Notes under the pieces: generated by a model
Told to the model about the DNA's origin: nothing
Databases searched by the model: none
The model's input: the letters and a program-made list of their open reading frames with translations, nothing else
Made by a program: the position numbers and the translations under genes
Source: Limosilactobacillus fastidiosus
Lineage (GTDB): Bacteria; Bacillota; Bacilli; Lactobacillales; Lactobacillaceae
DNA: 64,000 nucleotides
Assembly: GCF_014145505.1 (NCBI RefSeq)
Contig: NZ_JACIUZ010000028.1
Coordinates: 19,565 to 83,564 of the forward strand
Direction of reading: 5' to 3'
Shown: in pieces, positions 1 through 7,486 of the stretch
Position numbering within the stretch: the stretch's first letter is position 1
Layout: each line of letters begins with the position of its first letter

Positions 1-479
1 GCCTACGTTTTATCATGCCAACACTAGCAACTGGCTTTGACTACGAGGGACTATCTGGCGAAACATATCCTGACCGAATGGCTGGGGCTCGTCACGGTAA
101 GTACCATGTTGACGGTCTTCCGGTTACCCCATACTTAGTTCCTCAAGAAAATGGGATGCACATGGAAACTGGACAACTCAGCATTACCCGGGAAATAACT
201 GAAAATAATGCTGATCATTCTGCTGAGCCGTTCTCCTTAAAGATTAGTCAAGAAGATCAGCCATTTAACTTTAGCTGTTTACCATACACTGCTGAAGAAC
301 TTGAGTCAGCAACCCATATTGAAGAATTACCGTTAGCACGACGAACGGTATTGGTAATGGCTGGTGCTGTTCGTGGTGTTGGGGGAATTGATAGTTGGGG
401 TGCAGATGTTGAAAAGCAATATCACATTCCAGCTGATCAAGATATCGAATTTTCATTTATAATTAACCCTACTAAATAG
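1..479 (+). CDS. lacM: Beta-galactosidase small subunit, C-terminal part (gene enters from the left edge)
   Basis: The reading frame is open from the first bases of the window, so the ATG at 15 is internal and the gene is 5'-truncated by the window edge. The end of the protein carries the pattern GVGGIDSWG followed by about 25 residues. This matches the C-terminal domain 5 signature of LacZ-type enzymes (GxGGxDSW in E. coli LacZ). In lactobacilli the enzyme is often split into LacL and LacM, and this part would belong to LacM, which pairs with LacL to hydrolyse lactose in the cytoplasm. Whether this is a split LacM or the end of a one-piece LacZ cannot be decided from 155 residues; LacM is favoured by the inferred genus. 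A bidirectional terminator follows 8 bases after the stop. Confidence 0.85.
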   Translation, partial: LRFIMPTLATGFDYEGLSGETYPDRMAGARHGKYHVDGLPVTPYLVPQENGMHMETGQLSITREITENNADHSAEPFSLKISQEDQPFNFSCLPYTAEELESATHIEELPLARRTVLVMAGAVRGVGGIDSWGADVEKQYHIPADQDIEFSFIINPTK

Positions 480-486
480 TAAATTA

Positions 487-522
487 AAATACGCCTCTGG
501 GTATGTGTCCAGAGGCGTATTT
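487..522. terminator. Bidirectional terminator between lacM and the convergent membrane gene
   Basis: AAATACGCCTCTGG and CCAGAGGCGTATTT form a perfect 14-bp inverted repeat around an 8-base loop. A/T tracts at both ends let it serve both convergent genes. Confidence 0.85.
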
Positions 523-527
523 AGTGT

Positions 528-2264
528 TTAGGCTATTCTATGTTTATAAAAGGTATAGCTACCATATACCCAATAGATGCTTAAACTAATTAGCCAAATT
601 ACTAATAGGTAGTTAAACCAGCTAGCTGGCTTGAATCTTAAAGTGGCAGTATTAAGACCTTGATGCTCATGAACATAGGGGGAACCGATTGATGAGCGTT
701 GGTAGTGGGTAACTCTCCTACCGTTTACTGTAAGGACAGATTCATGATAAGTGACTAATGGGAGACGTTTTGTTCCAGAATGATCAGCTGTCCAGGTAAG
801 TTTTAATTTTCCACCCTTAAGAACAGTATGATGGAAATTATTAGCATTCTTAATGATTTGAGACTGGTAATCATAGGAGTGTTTGGATTTATTTCCTGCA
901 TAGTTTGAAGGCAGAGGGAGATAGTCAGGACTGCGTTTTTCAACTAGGCTTAGTAGTTGTCCAGGGTGTGAGGATTGGGTTGAATAACGGATCGCTGCTT
1001 TGTTAGTACTGACTTTCGCTAACGCACTGAGGTTAGCGAAAAGTGCATCAGAATAGTAGTTGGCGACCTTCCTTGAGATCGTAATGTTGGTTGGGATAAA
1101 TACAAGGAGAAGGGTTACAACAAGAATTCCAATTGAAGAGTTGCGACTAAGTGAGTATTTAGGAGTTGAGTTGACGATTGTTGTAATGGTCATCGCAATT
1201 CCTGCGAAAAGGAGGGGGTAAGCGATAATTGTCAAACGGCTAGGAAATTGTAACGTGTGGGAAAGAAAGGGAAGCCACTGTTGAAACTTTTTCCAGGGAG
1301 TAATAACAGAACTTAAGATCAAGATTAAGAAACCCCAACTCGTGATAAATGTATTGAGCGATGAGCGGTGGGGTTTTCTAATAACGAATATAAATTGAGC
1401 AGTAAAAAGGAACCAAATGAAAAACGAAAGAAATCTCCGGTTATTACTAAAGGTTGCTGGACGTAGAGCATTAGCAAATAGGTTAAAGTTTGCCGGATAG
1501 GCGATATGGTTATTGAGGTTAATCATGAGCAATGCGCCCCAGATATTAGCGGTTAAGATTATTGTCCCAATTACCGCTTTGAGTAAATCTATCCACATTA
1601 ATCGAGGATTGTTAGAATGGATGAGTCCAGCAATAAAAAACGGAATTAAGGCAACCACAAAAAATACGGAGCTCAAAAGATGGATTTGCATGATGATAGT
1701 CATGACGGTCATTAATTGAAGAACGTTAATTGGTTGTTCACTATTTTGAATCATCCTAATACCGCAGATGATCATGTATGGAGATAAGGCGGCACCCCAC
1801 GCATTCATATTTTGTGCTAATTCCCAACGAGGTAACCAACCGATGTTCATGTAAATAAAAGCGGTAATTAGTGCAATACTTTGCTTACTATGGAGTTTAA
1901 TGCATAGTTTATACATCCCGGTTCCACCGATAAAGTAAATAAGAAGATTAGTGATGATTTGGTACCGATACCAACTTCTGGCAAACAGAAGGATTATCCC
2001 GTTAAAGTAGGCAAATAGTGGACAGTACGTAGCATTGATAATTCGGCCACTTTGTTGAAAAGAATAATTACTTTGAAAGTAACTAAAATTCCAGTACCGA
2101 ATTTGCTGAGCTGTTTCATAAAAACGATTAAAATGAAAAATTGAATCTGTCCCGAGGATAACCCCTTGGGATATTATTTGTGGCGATATTATTAAACAAC
2201 TCATAATAATGATGAGGTAATAAGGGAATCCCTGCTTAATTAACTTGATGGTTTTTTCTTTCAT
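528..2264 (-). CDS. Large polytopic membrane protein (YfhO / PTPS-related type), possible GT-C-like glycosyltransferase
   Basis: The 578-residue product is very hydrophobic, with an N-terminal transmembrane segment (about residues 14-34) and roughly ten more spread to about residue 390. A soluble, Ser/Thr/Tyr-rich region of about 150 residues follows, and a final membrane segment lies near the C-terminus. Just after the first segment comes GTDSIFHFNR. An acidic residue in the first outer loop is typical of GT-C fold glycosyltransferases and of the lactobacillar membrane proteins often labelled 'cell division protein' or YfhO-like. A role in transferring sugars or decorating the envelope is therefore inference; no specific substrate can be named. 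No good Shine-Dalgarno was seen before the start at 2264, so the exact start is uncertain. The gene is monocistronic and convergent with lacM. Confidence 0.6.
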   Translation of the reverse strand: MKEKTIKLIKQGFPYYLIIIMSCLIISPQIISQGVILGTDSIFHFNRFYETAQQIRYWNFSYFQSNYSFQQSGRIINATYCPLFAYFNGIILLFARSWYRYQIITNLLIYFIGGTGMYKLCIKLHSKQSIALITAFIYMNIGWLPRWELAQNMNAWGAALSPYMIICGIRMIQNSEQPINVLQLMTVMTIIMQIHLLSSVFFVVALIPFFIAGLIHSNNPRLMWIDLLKAVIGTIILTANIWGALLMINLNNHIAYPANFNLFANALRPATFSNNRRFLSFFIWFLFTAQFIFVIRKPHRSSLNTFITSWGFLILILSSVITPWKKFQQWLPFLSHTLQFPSRLTIIAYPLLFAGIAMTITTIVNSTPKYSLSRNSSIGILVVTLLLVFIPTNITISRKVANYYSDALFANLSALAKVSTNKAAIRYSTQSSHPGQLLSLVEKRSPDYLPLPSNYAGNKSKHSYDYQSQIIKNANNFHHTVLKGGKLKLTWTADHSGTKRLPLVTYHESVLTVNGRRVTHYQRSSIGSPYVHEHQGLNTATLRFKPASWFNYLLVIWLISLSIYWVYGSYTFYKHRIA

Positions 2265-2407
2265 GTTTTTTAGTTAGGTAGAGAAAAATATTTTCTTTAG
2301 GCTAGCTTATTCCTTTCATTGTGAATACAATAATTTAATTATACGCTATTATTATGATCATGAGGAAAAATTAGTTACTTCAGTTAGGAGTTCGGGAAAA
2401 GTTATTC

Positions 2408-2437
2408 TTGTTATGAAATATACAAATGCGCTATGAT
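2408..2437 (+). promoter_or_regulatory. Candidate promoter for gpmA
   Basis: TTGTTA and TATGAT are separated by 18 bases and end about 23 bases before the gene start. This is the best sigma-A-like pair in the 196-base gap between the divergent genes. Confidence 0.4.
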
Positions 2438-2460
2438 TAGTGTGTTAGGGAAGTGAGAGA

Positions 2461-3159
2461 ATGGCAAAGTTAGTAATTGTTCGTCATGGTCAGAGTCAGG
2501 CAAACCGTGATAATATTTTTACAGGGTGGACTGATGTTCCACTGACTGAAAAGGGAATTGAGCAAGGACAGATGGTAGGTGATGAATTGGCCAAAATGGG
2601 GATCCAATTTGACGATGCCCACACCTCATATATGTCGCGAGCAATTAAGACAATGAACATTATTCTGGATAGGGTTGATCAACTTTATATCCCAGTATAT
2701 AAAACTTGGCGGTTGAATGAACGCCACTACGGAGCACTTAGTGGGTTAAATAAAGCCAAGGTTAAAGAAAAAGTCGGTGCAGAACAACTTCATCGTTGGC
2801 GTCGTGGTTACAGTGAGATTCCACCAAAGTTGAAGCACCGGCAGCATGAACGACGGTATGATCGCCTGGGTGTAAAGATGCCTTCCAGTGAAAGCCTTGC
2901 AATGACCCAGAAACGATTATTGCCCTACTGGCAGGATCAAATTGCTCCACGACTGCTAGACGGAAAGAATCAGTTGATAGTTGCTCATGGGAGTTCATTA
3001 CGGGCATTAATTAAATATCTTGATCAAATTCCTGACGATCAAATTGATAAGGTTGAAGTTCCAAACGGTAAACCGATTATGTATGAATTTGATCCAGTAT
3101 TAAATATCGTTAAGAAGACTTTTATTACAATGGATGGTGAAAAAAATGACAATTCATGA
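2461..3159 (+). CDS. gpmA: 2,3-bisphosphoglycerate-dependent phosphoglycerate mutase
   Basis: The enzyme interconverts 3- and 2-phosphoglycerate in glycolysis (dPGM family, cytoplasm). The sequence shows the phosphohistidine motif VRHGQSQAN with His9, the substrate-binding block LNERHYGALSGLNK near residue 87, and the second catalytic His in VAHGSSLRALIKY near residue 184. The length of 232 aa suits the family (about 230-250). Compared with canonical GpmA, the stretch after residue 110 is more divergent, so this may be a paralogue of the main glycolytic enzyme. A GTGAGAG-type ribosome site precedes the ATG. The downstream esterase gene overlaps its 3' end, which suggests co-transcription. Confidence 0.85.
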   Translation: MAKLVIVRHGQSQANRDNIFTGWTDVPLTEKGIEQGQMVGDELAKMGIQFDDAHTSYMSRAIKTMNIILDRVDQLYIPVYKTWRLNERHYGALSGLNKAKVKEKVGAEQLHRWRRGYSEIPPKLKHRQHERRYDRLGVKMPSSESLAMTQKRLLPYWQDQIAPRLLDGKNQLIVAHGSSLRALIKYLDQIPDDQIDKVEVPNGKPIMYEFDPVLNIVKKTFITMDGEKNDNS

Positions 3160-4015
3160 GATTGAAAATAACCCGAATCTAAATGGACAAATTCGTTTGA
3201 TCGAAAACGTTACGTATGGTGCTGCTGATGGTCAAGCATTAAAACTTGAACTTTTAACCCCATGGACACAACGGTACCCTCAACAATATAAGACAGAACC
3301 ACGACCACTAATTGTATTTGTTCAAGGAAGTTCTTGGCGGTTACCAACATTTGGTGAAGAGATTCCTCAACTAGTACAATTTGTTAAGAATGACTATGTT
3401 GTTGCCACGGTGCAACATCGTAATTCATTGGATGGTTATCCTTTCCCAGCATTTCTTCAGGATGTTAAGACAGCAATTCGTTTTTTGCGTGCAAACGCGA
3501 AAAAGTATGCTATTGATCCTGAACGGGTTGCCATCTGGGGAACTTCTTCTGGTGCGAATGCAGCAATGTTAGTTGGCCTTACAGGGGACGACCCTAAGTA
3601 CAAGACTGCTGCTTATGATGATCAATCTGATGCCGTTTCAGCGGTTGTATCTTGCTTTGCTCCAATGGATGTTGCTGAAACGTTTAAGTATACGGCGAAT
3701 GTTCCGGGAAATGAAATTCTAAAGTATTGCCTTTTTGGTACTGACAAAAAGAAGTGGCCCGAAATTATGCGTGAAATGAGTCCCTTGTACCGAGTAAAAG
3801 CAGGAAAACGGTACCCATCGTTTGAACTATTTCATGGAGATGCGGATAAGATTGTCCCTTATCATCAAATGGAAGAAATGTATGAGAAGTTAAAATCTGT
3901 TGGTGCAAATGTTGAAGCCTATCGGGTTACTAACGCTAATCATGAACTTGATTTTTGGAGTCAAAGAATTTACGATACGGTTCTTGAATTCTTAGATAAG
4001 AAGCTAAAGCATTAA
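3146..4015 (+). CDS. Alpha/beta-hydrolase, esterase/lipase-like
   Basis: This is a cytoplasmic serine hydrolase of the carboxylesterase / BD-FAE group. A nucleophile elbow GTSSGAN lies near residue 135, an acid-residue block HGDADKIVPYHQ near 235, and the catalytic His in NANHELDFW near 270. The oxyanion region reads VQGSSWR, where many relatives have HGGGW. The frame can also open at an ATG at 3134. The ATG at 3146 is preferred because GGATGG lies about 9 bases ahead of it, whereas nothing suitable precedes 3134. The gene overlaps the end of gpmA by 14 bases. The natural ester substrate cannot be told from the sequence. Confidence 0.75.
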   Translation: MTIHEIENNPNLNGQIRLIENVTYGAADGQALKLELLTPWTQRYPQQYKTEPRPLIVFVQGSSWRLPTFGEEIPQLVQFVKNDYVVATVQHRNSLDGYPFPAFLQDVKTAIRFLRANAKKYAIDPERVAIWGTSSGANAAMLVGLTGDDPKYKTAAYDDQSDAVSAVVSCFAPMDVAETFKYTANVPGNEILKYCLFGTDKKKWPEIMREMSPLYRVKAGKRYPSFELFHGDADKIVPYHQMEEMYEKLKSVGANVEAYRVTNANHELDFWSQRIYDTVLEFLDKKLKH

Positions 4016-4028
4016 TATTATAAGAAAT

Positions 4029-4150
4029 TAACGAGAGCGTGACAGAATACCGCTCGCAAGCACAAATAAGCTTTCGACGTTTATCTTGTCGAGCGCTAAA
4101 GACCATTCTTACTGCGCGTTGTCGTTGCCTTTTATGTCACACCTTCGTTA
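4029..4150. repeat. Small intergenic element with imperfect 16-bp inverted ends
   Basis: TAACGAGAGCGTGACA at 4029-4044 and the reverse complement of 4135-4150 (TAACGAAGGTGTGACA) match at 13 of 16 positions and bracket 90 bases of non-coding DNA. The same 16-mer in variant form recurs at 12651-12666 and, inverted, at 62477-62492. This suggests a dispersed small repeat (MITE- or REP-like) or a degraded RNA element. Confidence 0.45.
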
Positions 4151-4168
4151 TTTTTAATAATTAACATA

Positions 4169-4197
4169 TTGACACCTTACTATAAATAAGTTATATT
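4169..4197 (+). promoter_or_regulatory. Promoter of the cystine (cyu) operon
   Basis: A consensus TTGACA is separated by exactly 17 bases from TATATT. A start around 4204 would give a leader of about 220 bases that includes the Cys-rich peptide and the terminator. Confidence 0.75.
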
Positions 4198-4227
4198 TTA
4201 CCTATGATTTATTAGGGGGAACACGTC

Positions 4228-4311
4228 ATGAAAAACATTCAATTTTTTAGCGTTGTTTGTTGCTGTGGATCGCGTCTTATGCGACCCATGTCTTGGCGTA
4301 TCCAAAATTAA
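4228..4311 (+). CDS. 27-residue Cys-Cys-Cys leader peptide
   Basis: ATG at 4228 follows a strong AGGGGGA ribosome site at 4214-4220 with a 7-base spacer. The frame encodes a 27-residue peptide beginning MKNIQFFSVV, followed by three consecutive Cys codons (TGT TGC TGT, 4258-4266), Gly-Ser-Arg and a stop at 4309. It ends 33 bases before an intrinsic terminator and lies upstream of sulfur amino acid genes. This is the classic arrangement of a translated attenuator sensor. The peptide itself probably has no function beyond measuring charged Cys-tRNA. The translation is read directly; the role is inference. Confidence 0.7.
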   Translation: MKNIQFFSVVCCCGSRLMRPMSWRIQN

Positions 4312-4351
4312 TTTGGCCTGCTAATACAGTCGGGGTAAGTGCATAAGGCGC
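4272..4351 (+). promoter_or_regulatory. Predicted antiterminator helix of the cyu leader
   Basis: GCGTCTTATGC at 4272-4282, directly behind the Cys codons, can pair with GCATAAGGCGC at 4341-4351 over 11 bp (one G-U pair). The downstream arm shares AAGGCGC with the 5' arm of the terminator at 4345-4360, so the two folds exclude each other. A ribosome waiting at the first Cys codon would leave 4272-4282 about free. A ribosome that reads on to the stop codon would cover or disturb this arm and let the terminator form. This predicts read-through when cysteine is scarce. Confidence 0.6.
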
Positions 4352-4386
4352 AATTTCAAGTGTTTTTCTTGGAATTGCGCCTTTTT
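4345..4386 (+). terminator. Attenuator terminator of the cyu leader
   Basis: AAGGCGCAATTTCAAG pairs with CTTGGAATTGCGCCTT (one G-U pair) around a 7-base loop, and a T tract follows. It lies between the leader peptide and the first structural gene, so it must be bypassed for the operon to be expressed. Confidence 0.85.
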
Positions 4387-4424
4387 GTATCATTTTATTT
4401 AGCTAATTTATAAGGAGAAACATT

Positions 4425-4949
4425 ATGCACTTTAATCCTCAATTAGTACATGGTGACAACAGTGAAGATAAAAATACGGGTGCCGTTTCAACACCAGTTT
4501 ATCGTTCTTCAACCTTCCACCGAGATTAACTGAGCGGTAATCTTCAATGGGAATATTCACGAACAGGAAACCATACCCGGACGTCGCTTTCTTCAGGTTG
4601 CAGATATCGAAGCAATTAGTAAGATCGCAAAGAAACATGGTGTTAAAACGATTGTTGATAATACGTTTGTAACATCTTATAATCAGCGGCCATTAACTTT
4701 AGGGGCACGATTAAGAAGTCACCAGGAAAATGCTGATGCGGTGATTAACTTTTTACAAGGTGATTCGCGAATTGCCAATATTTATTACCCTGAATTAATT
4801 GATTTTCCTGGTCATGACATCGCAGCAAAACAGACGCGTAACTTTGGGGCGATGATTAGTTTCGAGTTGAAGCCAGAATTGAAGATCCTGAAGATATTAT
4901 CGTTGATCTAAAACAGGCTCTAGGTAAATTAAAGCAAGAGAAAGGATAA
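4425..4949 (+). pseudogene. cgl: Cystathionine gamma-lyase/synthase remnant (broken)
   Basis: After an AAGGAG ribosome site the frame begins like a trans-sulfuration PLP enzyme (LVHGD, TGAVSTPVYRSSTFHRD). It then hits TAA, apparently a CAA-to-TAA change before LSGNLQWEYSRTGN. Further blocks recognisable from the same family follow in other frames: VADIEAISKIAKKHG and VDNTFVTSYNQRPLTLGA near 4600-4710, then NADAVINFL and NFGAMISFELKPE near 4730-4880, and the C-terminal IEDPEDIIVDLKQAL. The large segments between them, including the PLP-lysine region, are missing. About 525 bp remain of an expected 1.1 kb. An intact enzyme would cleave cystathionine or cystine to release thiols. In L. reuteri an intact cgl is reported co-transcribed with the cyu genes, so the loss here should matter for sulfur and redox metabolism. 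Confidence 0.85.
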
Positions 4950-4956
4950 TTTAACT

Positions 4957-5652
4957 ATGTGGGAAATAATCAGAACATCATTACCTCAACTCCTAGCAGC
5001 GGGATTTAAATATACAATTCCGCTAGCGTTAATTTCATTTTTCTTTGGATTAATTATTGCTTTAGTAACTGCATTGATTAGACTGTCGTATCAACGCGGG
5101 CCGTTTATCCTACTAAAATGGTTTGCTCAATTTTATGTATGGCTTTTCCGGTCAACTCCGCTTTTAGTTCAACTGTTCATTGTATTCTTTGGATTACCGT
5201 ATTTACGGATTAAGGGAATTTTCCCTCACGGGATTAAATTAGAGCCATTTACCGCTGGAATTGTTACCTTTTCGTTGAATACGGGGGCGTATGCTTCGGA
5301 AACGATTCGGGCAGCAATTAGTTCAGTTGCGAAGGGACAGTGGGAAGCTGGTGCAGCAATTGGGATGACCCGCCTTCAAATATTATGGCGCATTATAATT
5401 CCCCAAGCACTTCAGGTGGCATTACCACCGTTATCAAATAGCTTTATTAGCCTGGTAAAGGATACTTCATTGGCAGCCTCAATTACGATTATGGAAATGT
5501 TTGAGGTTAGTCAGCAAATTGCAGCTGCGAATTACCAGCCATTGTTAATGTATACATTGGTAGCATTAATTTATGCGGTGTTTACCACGGTCCTTACAAT
5601 CATTCAACATTACTTAGAGAAACGATTGGGTAGTCAGATCAGGATAAGTTAG
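4957..5652 (+). CDS. Cystine ABC transporter, permease subunit
   Basis: This 231-residue inner-membrane permease belongs to the polar amino acid (HisM/GlnP/TcyB-like) family. The EAA loop, which contacts the ATPase, reads EAGAAIGMTRLQILWRIIIP near residue 130. There are about five membrane helices, and a Ser-Thr-Pro-Leu motif (FRSTPLLVQL) typical of the family lies near residue 70. It starts 7 bases after the cgl remnant, behind AAAGGA, and is followed by the ATPase after 14 bases. Cystine as substrate is inferred from the Cys-sensing leader and from the BspA/CyuC-like binding protein downstream. Confidence 0.88.
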   Translation: MWEIIRTSLPQLLAAGFKYTIPLALISFFFGLIIALVTALIRLSYQRGPFILLKWFAQFYVWLFRSTPLLVQLFIVFFGLPYLRIKGIFPHGIKLEPFTAGIVTFSLNTGAYASETIRAAISSVAKGQWEAGAAIGMTRLQILWRIIIPQALQVALPPLSNSFISLVKDTSLAASITIMEMFEVSQQIAAANYQPLLMYTLVALIYAVFTTVLTIIQHYLEKRLGSQIRIS

Positions 5653-5666
5653 GTAGGTGACATGCA

Positions 5667-6416
5667 ATGAGATTGATTCAGATTAACAAAACATACGGCG
5701 ATAAAACAGTATTGAAAGATGTAACATTAGATTTTCCAATAGGGAAGGTAACCGTCCTCGTCGGTCCATCTGGTTCGGGAAAATCGACAATCCTCCGGTC
5801 ACTGAATTTTTTAGTGACACCAGAAAGTGGTCAGTATGATTTCAATGATCATCAGATTGATTTTAGTCAAAGTATAAGTAACAAAGAAAAATTAGCAGTT
5901 CGTCGGGAAACCGGGATGGTCTTTCAGGATTATAATCTTTTCCCACATAAAACGGTTCTGGGAAATATCATTGAGGGGCCTACTCAGGTTTTGAAGATGG
6001 GAAAAAAGCAGGCAATTAAAGTAGCTAAGGAGTTATTGGCTAAGGTGGGGCTAGCGGACTATGGGGATGTATATCCTAGTGAATTGTCAGGTGGACAAGC
6101 GCAGCGAGTAGCAATTGCGCGTGCACTGGCGATGAAGCCACGGTATGTTCTTCTTGATGAACCAACTTCTGCTCTAGATCCAGAATTAGAGTTAAGTGTT
6201 TTGAAGGTTCTTCTCCAATTGGCCCATGAAAAGCAATCGATGGTTCTGGTAACTCACAATATGGCGTTTGCTAAACAGATTGCAGATAAGATCATTTTCG
6301 TGGAAAATGGTGAAATTATTTATGATGGCGATCCGAAAAAATTCTTTTCTCAGGATAATTCAAGTAAACGAATCAAGAATTTTATCGCTTCAATGACAAT
6401 GGAAAACTTAAAGTAA
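5667..6416 (+). CDS. Cystine ABC transporter, ATP-binding subunit
   Basis: The 249-residue ATPase energises cystine import. It shows Walker A GPSGSGKST (residues 33-41), Q-loop MVFQDYNLFPH, signature LSGGQAQRVAIARALA, Walker B YVLLDEPTSALDPE and the switch His in LVTHNM. The order permease, ATPase, binding protein with 14-17-base gaps indicates a single operon. All catalytic motifs are intact, so the transporter should work despite the broken lyase gene upstream. Confidence 0.92.
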   Translation: MRLIQINKTYGDKTVLKDVTLDFPIGKVTVLVGPSGSGKSTILRSLNFLVTPESGQYDFNDHQIDFSQSISNKEKLAVRRETGMVFQDYNLFPHKTVLGNIIEGPTQVLKMGKKQAIKVAKELLAKVGLADYGDVYPSELSGGQAQRVAIARALAMKPRYVLLDEPTSALDPELELSVLKVLLQLAHEKQSMVLVTHNMAFAKQIADKIIFVENGEIIYDGDPKKFFSQDNSSKRIKNFIASMTMENLK

Positions 6417-6432
6417 AAAGGAGAAAATTAAA

Positions 6433-7224
6433 ATGAAAATGTGGAAAAAAGTACTGTTAACATTAGCTGCAATTACACTCGGAACAAGTGCCGGGATTAG
6501 TAATGTGTACGCTGCTTCATCAAAGGTCAATTCAGAATTAAAGCAAAAAGGTGAACTCACGATTGGGTTGGAAGGAACCTACTCCCCTTATTCATACCGG
6601 AAAAACAATAAGTTAACTGGTTTTGAAGTTGATCTCGGAAAAGCGGTTGCTAAGGAGATGGGGCTCAAAGCTAAATTTATTCCTAGTAAGTGGGATTCTT
6701 TAGTAGCTGGTTTAGGTTCTGGAAAATATGATGTAGTGATGAATAATATTACTCAGACCCCAGAACGGGCGAAAAAGTACAATTTTTCTACTCCTTACAT
6801 TAAGTCACGGTACGCTTTGATTTTGCCTAAGGATAGTAAGATTAAGGATTTGAAACAGATTAAAGGAAAGAAGATTGTTGCTGGTACTGGAACAAATAAC
6901 GCTGATGTTGTAAAAAAGTATCACGGTACGCTTGTGCCAAGTAGTGACTTTAGTAATTCGTTAGCAATGATTAAACAAGGCCGGGCTGAGGGAACTGTTA
7001 ACTCACGTGAAGCTTGGTATGCTTATAGTAAGAAACACAGTACTAAGGGATTAAAGATGATTGATGTTTCTAGTGAGGCAAAGCCTGTAAATATCTCTGC
7101 CCTCTTCAATAAAAATGATAAGGCCATTCAAGCTTCTTACAATCAAGCTCTCAAGAAGCTTCAAAAAGACGGTACCATTAAAAAACTTTCTCAAAAATAC
7201 TTCGGAGCGGATATTACGGAATAA
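6433..7224 (+). CDS. cyuC: Cystine-binding protein, BspA/CyuC type
   Basis: This is a family-3 extracellular solute-binding protein of 263 aa. It has a signal peptide (residues 1-27, ending VYAAS) and no lipobox Cys, so it should be exported without a lipid anchor. That fits the reported electrostatic surface attachment of BspA in L. reuteri BR11. The ligand-binding core is GELTIGLEGTYSPYS near residue 36, FEVDLGKAVAKEMG near 65 and NNITQTPERAKKYNFS near 100. From memory it closely resembles BspA/CyuC, the high-affinity cystine-binding protein. In that species cystine uptake is linked to thiol release and peroxide defence. AAAAGGAG lies 9 bases before the chosen ATG. Confidence 0.88.
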   Translation: MKMWKKVLLTLAAITLGTSAGISNVYAASSKVNSELKQKGELTIGLEGTYSPYSYRKNNKLTGFEVDLGKAVAKEMGLKAKFIPSKWDSLVAGLGSGKYDVVMNNITQTPERAKKYNFSTPYIKSRYALILPKDSKIKDLKQIKGKKIVAGTGTNNADVVKKYHGTLVPSSDFSNSLAMIKQGRAEGTVNSREAWYAYSKKHSTKGLKMIDVSSEAKPVNISALFNKNDKAIQASYNQALKKLQKDGTIKKLSQKYFGADITE

Positions 7225-7238
7225 GAGTGCGATTCAGA

Positions 7239-7346
7239 GTGTGAACCGTGACGAATTAGCAATCGAGCACTAAGAAATCCCGGACGATGATTGTCCTGCA
7301 ATCAAGTCCGGAATATTTAGGCGGAGATTGCGGTCACGGTGAACAC
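7239..7346. repeat. Structured non-coding segment after cyuC
   Basis: GTGTGAACCGTGAC at 7239-7252 is nearly the inverted complement of GTCACGGTGAACAC at 7333-7346. A CCGGAC...GTCCGG hairpin sits between them. The whole gap 7225-7432 holds no convincing gene. It may be another dispersed intergenic repeat or an RNA 3' structure. Confidence 0.35.
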
Positions 7347-7432
7347 ATTTCGACTTAGTTGCCTAGAACCGCTAGTTCGAGGAAACCACAGCGAAGCAAG
7401 CCTATTTAGTAGGACATAAGTTGCATAACACA

Positions 7433-7472
7433 AAAATAAATTCCCCTTAGCATGCTAAGGGGAATTTATTTT
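7433..7472. terminator. Bidirectional terminator between the cyu operon and pepC
   Basis: A perfect 40-base palindrome centred on GCATGC has arms reading AAAATAAATTCCCC outward-in and A/T ends on both sides. It serves the convergent cyuC and pepC transcripts. Confidence 0.85.
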
Positions 7473-7486
7473 AATTATTACCTAGT

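Noticed and set aside
4432..4638. Minus-strand frame of 68 codons
   Set aside because: It is a shadow inside the cgl pseudogene with no ribosome site or recognisable domain.
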